Of a stretch of 64,000 nt of DNA, positions 17,198 to 25,773 are shown in pieces. This DNA is from Flavobacteriales bacterium. Its GTDB lineage: Bacteria; Bacteroidota; Bacteroidia; Flavobacteriales_D; Parvicellaceae. The DNA lies in the NCBI GenBank assembly GCA_029251405.1, contig JAQXDK010000021.1, positions 1 through 64,000 of the forward strand, in the 5' to 3' direction. Each line of letters begins with the position of its first letter. The stretch's first letter is position 1. A program made the translations under genes and the position numbers. The notes beneath the pieces are model-generated. The model made no database searches. It saw nothing but the letters and a program-made list of their open reading frames with translations, and was not told where the DNA came from.

Positions 17198-17584
17198 TTA
17201 TTTACTTCCTTTTGTTTTTATTACAACTTTTAAAGAGTTCTGTTTAGCGATTCTGATAATTTCATATGCTGAGGCTCTGTGTGCATCCTTATCAGCAAGC
17301 AATTCTATTGCTTTATTTTCTCCAATTTCTTTCTTTATTGCAACTCCAATGGAGTTAATTGGGATTGATTTTGGATTGCTGTTTAAGAAAAAATTATTGT
17401 TTGCATCTACATAAACTTTTACCGGTGATGTTAGTGAAGGGTCTCCACTTCCCTCTGGTAGTTTTATTTCGTGAGAAGTATTTACCATTGTAGAAATTAT
17501 GATAAAAAATATTAGAAGAAGAAATACCAAATCTGTCATTGAAGACATTCCCCCCTCAAGTTTTATTTTATTGCCAGCTCTCAT
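17198..17584 (-). CDS. exbD: ExbD/TolR family protein, second copy
   Basis: A 128-residue component of the proton-driven ExbBD motor. One transmembrane helix near residues 15-36 contains the conserved Asp in SMTDLVFLLLIFF, the proton-carrying residue. A periplasmic domain makes up the rest. Its first 36 residues are nearly the same as in the preceding exbD, while the periplasmic parts have diverged, which points to tandem duplication. Its ATG overlaps the stop of the first copy by one base (TAATG). Confidence 0.92.
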   Translation of the reverse strand: MRAGNKIKLEGGMSSMTDLVFLLLIFFIIISTMVNTSHEIKLPEGSGDPSLTSPVKVYVDANNNFFLNSNPKSIPINSIGVAIKKEIGENKAIELLADKDAHRASAYEIIRIAKQNSLKVVIKTKGSK

Positions 17585-17970
17585 TATTTTGCACCGTTTA
17601 AAGAAATCTTAATCTCATTTTGTTTGGCGATATCAATTACATAAACTGAAGCTTCCCAAGAACTTTCATCACTACCGTACAGTGAGATAATACTATCTCG
17701 ACCCAAATTAGTCAAAATTGCTTTTTTAATACCCTCGCTAGAAATCGGATTTTTATTATCATTTATAAAATATTCATTCTTATCGTTGATATTCACTTTT
17801 AAGATTTCACTATTAGATTTAGCACCGCCTTTTTTAGGGACATCAATATTTACACCAGCACTTATCATGGTAGAAATAACAATGAAAAATATAAGTAAAA
17901 GAAATACCAAGTCTGTCATAGACGACATTCCGCCTTCAATTTTAATCTTATTTTCAGATCGAAACTTCAT
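17584..17970 (-). CDS. exbD: ExbD/TolR family protein, first copy
   Basis: A 128-residue ExbD paralogue with the same membrane helix and motif (GGMSSMTDLVFLLLIFF) and a distinct periplasmic domain rich in Asn and Lys. It starts 2 nt after exbB. Two ExbD-type subunits per ExbB gene are common in Bacteroidota and may form a mixed dimer inside the ExbB pentamer; that detail is inferred. Confidence 0.92.
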   Translation of the reverse strand: MKFRSENKIKIEGGMSSMTDLVFLLLIFFIVISTMISAGVNIDVPKKGGAKSNSEILKVNINDKNEYFINDNKNPISSEGIKKAILTNLGRDSIISLYGSDESSWEASVYVIDIAKQNEIKISLNGAK

Positions 17971-17972
17971 AT

Positions 17973-18713
17973 TTATTTTCCTGGAGCTTCTAAAATATCG
18001 ATAAATTCTATTGAGGCACCTTCCATATTATGAATGACTTTATCTACCTTACTTACAAGATAATTATAAGCTACATAGGCAATTATTCCCACAATTAATC
18101 CCCCAACTGTTGTTATCATAGCTTCCATAATACCTCCTGATAGACTCGCTATTTCAAAAGTTTTTTCTTTGGACATGTTTTGAAATACTTTAACCATCCC
18201 AAGAACAGTACCTAAAAAACCAAGCATTGGGGCAACTCCTGAAATTGTAGCTAACATAGAAAGTCTTCTTTCTAGTTTACTTATTTCTAGTTTTCCAATA
18301 TTTTCAATGGAAGTAGTAATGTCTTTCATTGGTTTTCCAACTCTTTGTAAACCTTTTTCGATCATTCTTGCAATAGGATTATTACTAGACTTACAGTGTT
18401 CTTTGGCACCGTTTAAATCTCCAGATAAAACAAAATCATTTATTTTTTGCATGAAATCTTTTTTTCCTTTTAGTGCCTTTTGAATGGTCATAAACCTTTC
18501 GATAAATACATAAATTGCCGTAAATGAGAATATAAAAAGTAGAGACATTACAATTAAACTCGTCAAGCTATATTCTCCACTAATAGAATCATAACCCCAT
18601 ATTAGTTGCCACATAGATATTTGCTCAGTTTCTATTACTGATGCACTTCCTTCTAAAATGTTAGAAGTATTTTCTTGTATATTGAATAACATTGATGAAA
18701 AATTCAAACTCAT
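17973..18713 (-). CDS. exbB: ExbB/TolQ family proton channel
   Basis: A 246-residue inner-membrane protein of the MotA/TolQ/ExbB family that forms the proton channel with ExbD. After an N-terminal segment there is a first span (about 50-70, SLIVMSLLFIFSFTAIYVFIERF), a cytoplasmic helical domain, and two spans (about 150-175 and 190-220) with the family pattern GVAPMLGFLGTVLGMVKVF and ITTVGGLIVGIIAYVAYN. It leads an exbB-exbD-exbD-tonB-folC run and may be co-transcribed with nhaD, 43 nt upstream. Confidence 0.94.
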   Translation of the reverse strand: MSLNFSSMLFNIQENTSNILEGSASVIETEQISMWQLIWGYDSISGEYSLTSLIVMSLLFIFSFTAIYVFIERFMTIQKALKGKKDFMQKINDFVLSGDLNGAKEHCKSSNNPIARMIEKGLQRVGKPMKDITTSIENIGKLEISKLERRLSMLATISGVAPMLGFLGTVLGMVKVFQNMSKEKTFEIASLSGGIMEAMITTVGGLIVGIIAYVAYNYLVSKVDKVIHNMEGASIEFIDILEAPGK

Positions 18714-18756
18714 TTTTAAATAATTTTTATGTGAAAATAACCCTTTTTAAAAGCAA

Positions 18757-20133
18757 TTATATACTTTGAAATAATAGAAATGAACAAGCACCCGTTAAGT
18801 ACCCTAATGTAGCAAGCCATGCTATATTTTTAAAATACCAGAAAAACGATATTTTTTCCATTCCCATTGCAACAACTCCTGCAGCAGAGCCAATGATAAG
18901 CATACTCCCGCCAGTACCCGCAGAGTAGGCAATAAAATGCCAAACTGGATTGTCTAACTCTAAGTCGAACATACCCATGCTAGCAGCTACTAAAGGAACA
19001 TTATCAATTATTGCAGATCCAGCTCCAAGAAGTATTACAAAAATATTTATTGGAATTGCTTTTTGAACGCTGTTACCCAAATTAAAAACTATACCAAGCG
19101 ACTCTAAGGCAGCAACAGTCATTAATATTCCTAAAAAAAACAGTATTGAGGGCATTTCTATTTTTGACAATGCTCTAAAAATTGGACTTGAAGAATGACC
19201 AGAAATTTCATCATTCCTTGATGTGGATAGTTGGTTAAGACTGAATTGTCTGGCACTCAAAATTTCAGCAACAAGAGAAACAACAGCTAAGGATAACATC
19301 ATCCCAACGTAAGGAGGTAAATGGGTGACAGTTTTAAAAATTGGCACAAAAACTATGGCTAGTAGTCCTAAATATAACATTGTAGAACCGTGTTTGACTT
19401 CTTTTGAGTCTTCATCTGGAGGGGTAAACTCCCCTTTGAATGGTTTTAAAAAACTGGCAATAGTGGTTGGGACGATCATACATAAGAAGGAAGGTAGAAT
19501 TAATAATTTAATAAGTTCAAAAGTAGATACCTTTTTACCCATCCAAAGCATTGTAGTTGTGACATCACCAATTGGTGACCATGCACCACCTGCATTAGCA
19601 GCTATAATTATTAGACCTGCAAACCATAATCTATCTTTACTTTCTTTAATGAGTTTTCTAAGTATGGTTATGAGTACTATTGTCGCTGTTAAATTATCAA
19701 TTATTGCAGATAAAATAAATGCTAATATGCACATTATCCATAGTAGAATGCTTTTCTTTTTAGTTCTAATGAAACCTTTTATGGTTGCAAATCCATTAAA
19801 ATGATCGATTATTTCAACAATAGTCATTGCTCCAATAAGAAAAATTAATATTTCGCAAGTTTTTCCAAAGTGGTGTAATAATGAATTTTCAAACCAGCTT
19901 GTTTTAGATCCTCCATGGTTTTCACTGTGGTGAGGTAAATTTTTAAATCCATCTACTAGTTTATGGTTGCTAGAATCAAACCATTCAGTAAAGTTTTCTA
20001 AACCAAAGGCTATAAGCGCCCAAGAAATAGACATCATTAATAAAGCTGGTACAAGTTTGTCGATTTTTATGGTGTGCTCTAATGTTATAAAGAGGTAACC
20101 TAAAATAAAAACTATAATTATTGCTAATTCCAT
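18757..20133 (-). CDS. nhaD: Na+/H+ antiporter NhaD
   Basis: A 458-residue inner-membrane antiporter of the NhaD type (ion transporter superfamily) that expels sodium in exchange for protons. About 11-13 hydrophobic spans are visible. Typical NhaD segments are AIIDNLTATIVLITILRKL (near residue 145), NAGGAWSPIGDVTTTMLW (near 185) and the repeat-half equivalents AIIDNVPLVAASMGMF (near 385) and AGTGGSMLIIGSAAGVVAMG (near 415). It starts 9 nt after the dehydrogenase upstream, so they share a transcript. Sodium extrusion fits a marine lifestyle. Confidence 0.94.
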   Translation of the reverse strand: MELAIIIVFILGYLFITLEHTIKIDKLVPALLMMSISWALIAFGLENFTEWFDSSNHKLVDGFKNLPHHSENHGGSKTSWFENSLLHHFGKTCEILIFLIGAMTIVEIIDHFNGFATIKGFIRTKKKSILLWIMCILAFILSAIIDNLTATIVLITILRKLIKESKDRLWFAGLIIIAANAGGAWSPIGDVTTTMLWMGKKVSTFELIKLLILPSFLCMIVPTTIASFLKPFKGEFTPPDEDSKEVKHGSTMLYLGLLAIVFVPIFKTVTHLPPYVGMMLSLAVVSLVAEILSARQFSLNQLSTSRNDEISGHSSSPIFRALSKIEMPSILFFLGILMTVAALESLGIVFNLGNSVQKAIPINIFVILLGAGSAIIDNVPLVAASMGMFDLELDNPVWHFIAYSAGTGGSMLIIGSAAGVVAMGMEKISFFWYFKNIAWLATLGYLTGACSFLLFQSI

Positions 20134-20142
20134 TTTATAAAA

Positions 20143-21372
20143 TTAAACTAATTGTTTTAAAGCAATTTCAAATGCAGTTTTTGAAATTTGTGTTTTAGCT
20201 GGATTTTGGTAATAAATTTTTTCAAGAGCAGATTTAATTGTTTGAGAAGTATCTTTGAAAATCTCCTTATCATCCAAATTAGAAAGGTCGTTACTCATTA
20301 AATATGCAAATACTCTAGCCATACCGCAGTTGGAAATAAAGTCAGGAATTAAACTGATACTTTGATCAGTAAAATCAGAAATAGGACCAAAAAATATTTC
20401 TTTATCTGCAAAGGGTACATTAGCTCCAGGTGCAATTATTTCAATACCTGAATTAATCATTCTTTCTACTTGACTATGACTAATCAATCTTGAAGCAGCG
20501 CAAGGCAAAAATATTTCGGATTTTAAATCCCAAATTTGATTGTTTATTTCTTCGAAAGACATCATCTTCTTATGATAAAGCGTATTCCCTTTTTTGGTTA
20601 AAAAAAGTTTTTTTATTTCATCAAAGGAAAATCCATCTTCATTAATTAAACCACCGTCTTTATCTATAATGCCAACTATTTTCGCCCCTTCTTGAGCTAT
20701 ATAATATGCTGCAGCAGAACCTACATTACCCCAGCCTTGAACTACTACATTTTTACCTTTAAGTTCACCACCATAAATATTGTAATAATGTTTTACTGAT
20801 TCAGCAACACCATATCCAGTTATCATATCCGCTACTACAAATTTACTATTTACATCTGGGGAATATTCTTTGTTTTCTATTGCTTTTAATACACCTTGTC
20901 TAAGTTGTCCAATTCTGTTTATTTTTTGAGATTCTCTTGGTTGAAAATGCCCATTAAAAACTCCTTCTTGTGGATGCCAGACACCACAATCTTCAGTTAT
21001 AGGAATAACTTCATGGATTTCATCTACATTTAGATCTCCTCCAGTACCATAGTAATGTTTTAATAGTGGAGTAACCGCTTTATACCATCTTTTTAATACT
21101 TCTTTTTTTCTAGGGTCTTTAGGGTCAAAATTAATTCCAGATTTTGCACCACCAATAGCCGGACCAGAAACAGTGAATTTAACTTCCATTGTCTTGGCTA
21201 AAGATGTTACTTCATGTTGGTCTAATCCAACTCTCATTCTTGTACCTCCACCAGCAGCTCCTCCTCTGAGGGAGTTTATAACTACCCATCCTTTGGCATC
21301 AGTTTCTGAGTCTTGCCATTGAAATACTATTTCAGGAGTTTTATCTTCAAATTTTTGTAGTAAATCTTTCAA
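20143..21372 (-). CDS. Glu/Leu/Phe/Val family amino-acid dehydrogenase
   Basis: An NAD(P)-dependent oxidative deaminase of 409 residues. The substrate lysine region is GPAIGGAKSGINFDP (near residue 73), the second lysine region is GTGGDLNVDEI, and the dinucleotide fold has VVQGWGNVGSAAAYYI near residue 210. It differs from GdhA at 41886-43238, which belongs to the 450-residue NADP class. Substrate (glutamate, leucine or other) cannot be settled by eye. It heads the run toward nhaD and has a perfect -7 box 17 nt upstream. Confidence 0.88.
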   Translation of the reverse strand: MKDLLQKFEDKTPEIVFQWQDSETDAKGWVVINSLRGGAAGGGTRMRVGLDQHEVTSLAKTMEVKFTVSGPAIGGAKSGINFDPKDPRKKEVLKRWYKAVTPLLKHYYGTGGDLNVDEIHEVIPITEDCGVWHPQEGVFNGHFQPRESQKINRIGQLRQGVLKAIENKEYSPDVNSKFVVADMITGYGVAESVKHYYNIYGGELKGKNVVVQGWGNVGSAAAYYIAQEGAKIVGIIDKDGGLINEDGFSFDEIKKLFLTKKGNTLYHKKMMSFEEINNQIWDLKSEIFLPCAASRLISHSQVERMINSGIEIIAPGANVPFADKEIFFGPISDFTDQSISLIPDFISNCGMARVFAYLMSNDLSNLDDKEIFKDTSQTIKSALEKIYYQNPAKTQISKTAFEIALKQLV

Positions 21373-21389
21373 ATCAATTTTTATGATGT

Positions 21390-21397
21390 CAAATGTA
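21390..21397 (-). promoter_or_regulatory. -7 box of the dehydrogenase-nhaD run
   Basis: TACATTTG on the minus strand is a perfect TAnnTTTG match 17 nt before the ATG at 21372. No good -33 box is seen at 19 nt. Confidence 0.55.
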
Positions 21398-21450
21398 AAA
21401 AAGAAATTAGGTATTTTTAAGTTTACTAGAATCCTTTTTTTATAATTTTT

Positions 21451-22506
21451 TCAAGGAGTATGAATTATACCAGTCTTTAAATTTTTAGAAGATCCGGTTA
21501 CAGAGGCTAAACTGTTAATTTCATTTCGAATCTTCAAAACGCCAAGAAATGCAAAAATAAGAGCTTCTTTGAATTCAATTAAAGTGGTGTTTGGAATTAC
21601 TAAATCTATTTTTAAATCTTTAAATTGTTTTATCCAAAATTCATTGTAGGCACCACCTCCAGTAATTAATAATTTTTCATCTTTTTTTAATATTTCTTTG
21701 ACAGTTTTAGCCAAGTGTATTCCACAAGTATGTAGTTTATCGTAAACAGAGCAATTATTTTTATCTAAAATAGGCTTGTACCAATTTTCAAAGTCTTCAA
21801 TTGATAAGGATTTTGGAAAAGTTTTCTTGTAAAAATTCAAATCATTTAATTGGATTAACAATTCCTTATTTCTTTTACCATTTTTAGCTATTTCTCCATT
21901 TTCATCATAGGGGAGATTAATTTTTTCAGCTAAATAATTAGAATACATATTAGCAAAATTGATATCACCAGCTATTGTTTTTTCTTTTTTGGAATATGAA
22001 ATATTTGCAATACCTCCTAAGTTTAAGCAAGCATCATAGTTGCCAAATAATAATTGATCCCCAACTGGCACAAGTGGAGCTCCCTGACCTCCAAAAGCGA
22101 CGTTGAGCGTTCTGAAATCAGAAACTGTTTTAATTTTTGTCGTCCCACAAATTTGATTTCCATTTCCAATTTGATAAGTAAATCCATTTTGAGGCTCATG
22201 AAAAATAGTATGTCCATGCGAACTTACTAAGTCTATTTTTTTTTTATCAATATTATTCTCTGATATAAATTCATTGATCTTTTCGCCAATATATTTTCCA
22301 AATTCATGATCCAGAAAAATAAAATCACGACTTTTTAGTAAATGAGCATTAGTCAGTTTATTTTTCCAACTATCATTAAATGGAATAGTTTGGCTTTTTA
22401 CAATTTCATATTCCCATTTATTGTTTAAGATTAATTTACAGTAAATAATATCTAGCCCATCAAGAGAAGTTCCCGACATTATTCCTATAGCATTATAAAC
22501 GTTCAT
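21451..22506 (-). CDS. anmK: Anhydro-N-acetylmuramic acid kinase
   Basis: AnmK phosphorylates and opens 1,6-anhydro-MurNAc during recycling of the cell wall. The 351-residue protein begins MNVYNAIGIMSGTSLDGLD (ATG at 22506), with the family signature MSGTSLDG near the N-terminus. An upstream ATG at 22533 would add nine residues ahead of this and is less likely. The sugar-binding part includes SSHGHTIFHEP and TVSDFRTLNVAFGGQGAPLVP, then NLGGIANISY and the ATP-site LLITGGGAYNEF. The length is typical. It is divergent from the acyl-CoA dehydrogenase. Confidence 0.95.
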   Translation of the reverse strand: MNVYNAIGIMSGTSLDGLDIIYCKLILNNKWEYEIVKSQTIPFNDSWKNKLTNAHLLKSRDFIFLDHEFGKYIGEKINEFISENNIDKKKIDLVSSHGHTIFHEPQNGFTYQIGNGNQICGTTKIKTVSDFRTLNVAFGGQGAPLVPVGDQLLFGNYDACLNLGGIANISYSKKEKTIAGDINFANMYSNYLAEKINLPYDENGEIAKNGKRNKELLIQLNDLNFYKKTFPKSLSIEDFENWYKPILDKNNCSVYDKLHTCGIHLAKTVKEILKKDEKLLITGGGAYNEFWIKQFKDLKIDLVIPNTTLIEFKEALIFAFLGVLKIRNEINSLASVTGSSKNLKTGIIHTP

Positions 22507-22575
22507 AAAATTTAAAGTAAATCTAATACTCACAATATAGTATTTATTTTATAGATTTAGACCCAAATTATTTTT

Positions 22576-23715
22576 ATGAATTTTACTCTAACTGAAGAAC
22601 ACAAAGCGGTACAAGAAGCAGCGAGAAATTTTGCTGAGTCAGAATGTAAACCAGGAGTTATTGAAAGAGATACAGAGCAGAAAGTAGGTTTTAATCAATT
22701 AAATCAACTTGGAGAATTGGGTTTCATGGGCATGATGGTAGATCCAAAGTATGGAGGAAGTGGTATGGATACTTTAAGTTATGTTTTAGCAATAGAAGAA
22801 ATTTCTAAAATAGATGCATCGATTTCTGTAGCCATGTCGGTTAATAACAGTTTAGTTTGTTGGGGTTTAGAAAATTTTGCCAGTGAAGACCAAAAAGAAA
22901 AATATTTAATACCTCTTGCTAAGGGTGAAAAAATAGGTGCTTTTTGTCTTTCAGAGCCTGAAGCAGGTTCGGATGCTACCTCTCAAAGAACTACTGCCCT
23001 GGACAAGGGAGATCATTATTTATTAAATGGCACAAAAAATTGGATAACTAATGGAAGCACAGCTTCTACATATTTAGTTATAGCACAAACCGATATTCAA
23101 AAAGGTCATAAAGGAATCAATGTCTTTATTTTAGAAAAAGGCATGAAAGGTTTTGAGATTAGTGCAAAAGAAGATAAGCTTGGTATTAGAGGAAGTGATA
23201 CGCATACTCTAATCTTTAATGATGTTATTGTTCCAAAAGAAAATAGAATTGGTGAAGACGGATTTGGATTTAAATTTGCTATGAAGACTCTAGCTGGTGG
23301 TAGAATTGGAATTGCTGCTCAAGCTCTTGGAATAGCTTCAGGTGCTTATGAATTATCTTTAGCTTATTCAAAGCAAAGAGAAACATTTGGAAAACCTATT
23401 AGTCAACACCAGGCAATACAATTCAAACTAGCTGATATGTATGTAGATATAGAAAATGCTAGAAATCTAGTTTATAAAGCTGCTTGGCACAAAGACCAAA
23501 AGATGAATTATGATTTATCTGGTGCAGTTGCAAAGTTACATGCTTCAGAAGTAGCCATGAGAACCACAGTTGAAGCAGTCCAAATTCATGGAGGTTATGG
23601 ATATGTCAAAGAATATCATGTTGAAAGACTAATGAGAGATGCCAAAATAACTCAAATTTATGAGGGTACGTCCGAAATTCAAAGGATAGTTATTGCGAGA
23701 AATACTATTGTATAA
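22576..23715 (+). CDS. Acyl-CoA dehydrogenase
   Basis: An FAD-dependent enzyme of 379 residues that introduces the first double bond in fatty-acyl-CoA or branched-chain acyl-CoA oxidation. Family motifs are clear: CLSEPEAGSDA (near residue 127), LNGTKNWITNGS (near 151), RETFGKPISQHQAIQFKLADM (near 270), QIHGGYGYVKEYHVERLMRDA (near 336) and the end motif QIYEGTSEIQRIVIAR. The base is expected at the Glu of YEGT. Chain-length preference is unclear; short-chain or isovaleryl types are closest in appearance. Confidence 0.94.
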   Translation: MNFTLTEEHKAVQEAARNFAESECKPGVIERDTEQKVGFNQLNQLGELGFMGMMVDPKYGGSGMDTLSYVLAIEEISKIDASISVAMSVNNSLVCWGLENFASEDQKEKYLIPLAKGEKIGAFCLSEPEAGSDATSQRTTALDKGDHYLLNGTKNWITNGSTASTYLVIAQTDIQKGHKGINVFILEKGMKGFEISAKEDKLGIRGSDTHTLIFNDVIVPKENRIGEDGFGFKFAMKTLAGGRIGIAAQALGIASGAYELSLAYSKQRETFGKPISQHQAIQFKLADMYVDIENARNLVYKAAWHKDQKMNYDLSGAVAKLHASEVAMRTTVEAVQIHGGYGYVKEYHVERLMRDAKITQIYEGTSEIQRIVIARNTIV

Positions 23716-23745
23716 AAAAAAGAGGGAATAAATCCCTCTTTAATT
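23714..23745. terminator. Bidirectional terminator between acyl-CoA dehydrogenase and gldJ
   Basis: A 9-bp perfect stem, AAAGAGGGA (23719-23727) with TCCCTCTTT (23733-23741). An A run on the left gives a U tail for the minus-strand gldJ transcript, and a T-rich stretch follows on the plus strand. Confidence 0.88.
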
Positions 23746-23765
23746 TCTTTAATATTTAGTAATGA

Positions 23766-25706
23766 TTATTGCCAAGCATCCATCCCACTAGGACTACCTA
23801 TTCTGTCCATAGCACATCTAAAGCCAATAGATGAAGACGATCTGTTTTCTTCTAGAAACCTTCTAGTTCCTGGGTTTAGATAATAAGCTCTATCTTTCCA
23901 GCTAGCTCCTTTGAACACTCTAGATTTGTCAGAGATCAATGTCGTAAGACTAGCAGCAGGTGTATTTCCATATCCTGTTTCTTTACCTCTTTGATACATT
24001 GCAAAATCCTCATTCATAGTCCCAGCATTGAATTGATCTAGAACTAATTTGTTGTTGTCAGGATCTCCTGGATGAAAAACGGATGATTTTAAATCACCAT
24101 CTAAATAATCAATGTTATCAGCAATTCTATAATTACTTCTCTTCATATTTTCTTCAGCTGTAACTTCTCTCATTTTAACATTTCCAGGAGTATTCAAAAT
24201 GTAATCTGACATACCAGATCTTAACATTGGACTTATAGCTATAGAATATCCACTTAAACTTGGGTCTTGTTCAACTTGTAATTCAAAATCTTCAAATACT
24301 TGGTCAAATATTTCTTGAATTTTATTAGATGCTTCAATTGTTTGTTTATTTTTAAGAAGGTCTTTAGCATCTTTTACATATTGCTCTACGGTTTTCAATA
24401 ATTCTCTTTCAACAGAGTCAACTCTGTTTTTAGTTACATAGCCGTATGTTCTTTCTCCTTGACCTACTTTTTCTTCTCTTTCTGCTTTGAATTCTGTAAT
24501 GTATTGTTCTATACCAAGAACGTCGTACAAAGTAATGTTATACTTTTCATCAATTGATCCAGAGGCACTTAATACTTTCGTTTTGAAAACATTCCCTCTG
24601 AATGGTCTAAACTCATCTGCATCTTCAGAAGTAAGAGGCCTATATACATCTAGTACCCATTCACTAACATTTCCAGCCATATTATATAAACCGTAATCAT
24701 TTGGCCAATAAGAAAAGACAGGGGCAGTAACATCAGCGTTGTCGTTTAAATGTCCAGAAACACCCATGTAATCGCCTCTTCCTCTAACAAAGTTTGCAAG
24801 CATGTCTCCTTGAAAGTTTTCTTGAGGATTTCTTACCCAATGTCCGTCCCAAGGGTAGATTCTTTTCTCAATTACTCTTTCGTCGATAGTGTTTCCTATT
24901 AATCCATAAGCTGCAAATTCCCATTCTGCTTCAGTTGGTAATCTATATCTTGGTAAAATAATACCGTCAGACATTCTGACATTTCTAGTTGCCAAATCAC
25001 GTTCTTTTAATTTTCCTGTAGTTGGATCGTAACCACCTTTAGATGGGTCTAGGTTAGCAATCTGTCCTTGAGGGTTTAATCCTTGTTCGTACTGACCAGC
25101 CATATATGCATCAGTAGTAAATGGTTCGTTTTGCTGGTTAGGATTCATTAATAAAATACCTTCTCTAATAAGAATATATTCATTAACTCTATCAGTTCTC
25201 CATCTACAAAATTCATTAGCTTGCATCCAAGAGACACCAACAACAGGATAATCTCTGTAAGCTGGATGTCTTAAATAATATTCAACATACTTTTCATTGA
25301 AACCTAATTTTTCTCTCCATGACAATGTGTCGGGCAAAGATTTTTTATAAATCATTGGGTATTCAGTGTAGGTTCTTCCAGTCCAATACATGTATTCACA
25401 CCAATGAAAATTTGAAATTTCTGTTTCGTCTAAGTAAAAAGAGGATACTGTAACTCTTCTTGGAACATTATGATTTTCGTAAGTTACGTCTTGTTCTACT
25501 CTTCCCATAGTAAACGCACCACCTTCAATGAGTATAAGGCCTGGTCCCGTTTCTTGCTCAGTGTAAGGAACTTTTTGAAATCCACCATTTTTGGGATTGT
25601 TAAAATCCCAACCAGTTATACTTGAAGTTTCATATTCAGTACCACAACTTGATATTAGAGCAGTTGCTAAAAATATTGAACATAGATAAACAAAAATATT
25701 TTTCAT
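23766..25706 (-). CDS. gldJ: Gliding motility lipoprotein GldJ
   Basis: GldJ is a lipoprotein of the SUMF/formylglycine-generating-enzyme fold that is needed for gliding and stabilises GldK in the type IX machinery. The 646-residue protein starts at MKNIFVYLCSIF (ATG at 25706), with lipidated Cys21 (LISSCGT). GldJ-like blocks are GWDFNNPKNGGFQ, QETGPGLILIEGGAFTMGR, LDETEISNFHW, HPAYRDYPVVGVSWMQANEFCRWRTDRVNE, RLPTEAEWEFAA and, at the end, SRVFKGASWKDRAYYLNPGTRRFL. It exceeds the roughly 560 residues of the Flavobacterium protein: a charged, helix-prone insertion sits at about residues 390-500. GldK is related but differs in these blocks. Confidence 0.9.
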   Translation of the reverse strand: MKNIFVYLCSIFLATALISSCGTEYETSSITGWDFNNPKNGGFQKVPYTEQETGPGLILIEGGAFTMGRVEQDVTYENHNVPRRVTVSSFYLDETEISNFHWCEYMYWTGRTYTEYPMIYKKSLPDTLSWREKLGFNEKYVEYYLRHPAYRDYPVVGVSWMQANEFCRWRTDRVNEYILIREGILLMNPNQQNEPFTTDAYMAGQYEQGLNPQGQIANLDPSKGGYDPTTGKLKERDLATRNVRMSDGIILPRYRLPTEAEWEFAAYGLIGNTIDERVIEKRIYPWDGHWVRNPQENFQGDMLANFVRGRGDYMGVSGHLNDNADVTAPVFSYWPNDYGLYNMAGNVSEWVLDVYRPLTSEDADEFRPFRGNVFKTKVLSASGSIDEKYNITLYDVLGIEQYITEFKAEREEKVGQGERTYGYVTKNRVDSVERELLKTVEQYVKDAKDLLKNKQTIEASNKIQEIFDQVFEDFELQVEQDPSLSGYSIAISPMLRSGMSDYILNTPGNVKMREVTAEENMKRSNYRIADNIDYLDGDLKSSVFHPGDPDNNKLVLDQFNAGTMNEDFAMYQRGKETGYGNTPAASLTTLISDKSRVFKGASWKDRAYYLNPGTRRFLEENRSSSSIGFRCAMDRIGSPSGMDAWQ

Positions 25707-25756
25707 TTTGATAAGTTTATAGTATCGCAATTAACGTAATTATTGTGCGAAAGTTA

Positions 25757-25764
25757 CAAATTTA
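25757..25764 (-). promoter_or_regulatory. -7 box candidate of gldJ
   Basis: TAAATTTG on the minus strand is a perfect -7 match, 50 nt before the gldJ ATG and just past the stop of the porP-like gene. No good -33 box is seen. Confidence 0.4.
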
Positions 25765-25773
25765 TGTTTTTTT

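Noticed and set aside
16620-17414. 264-codon plus-strand Pro/Ser-rich reading frame
   Set aside because: It is antisense to the tonB-like and exbD genes; the Pro-rich pattern mirrors their Gly-rich linker.
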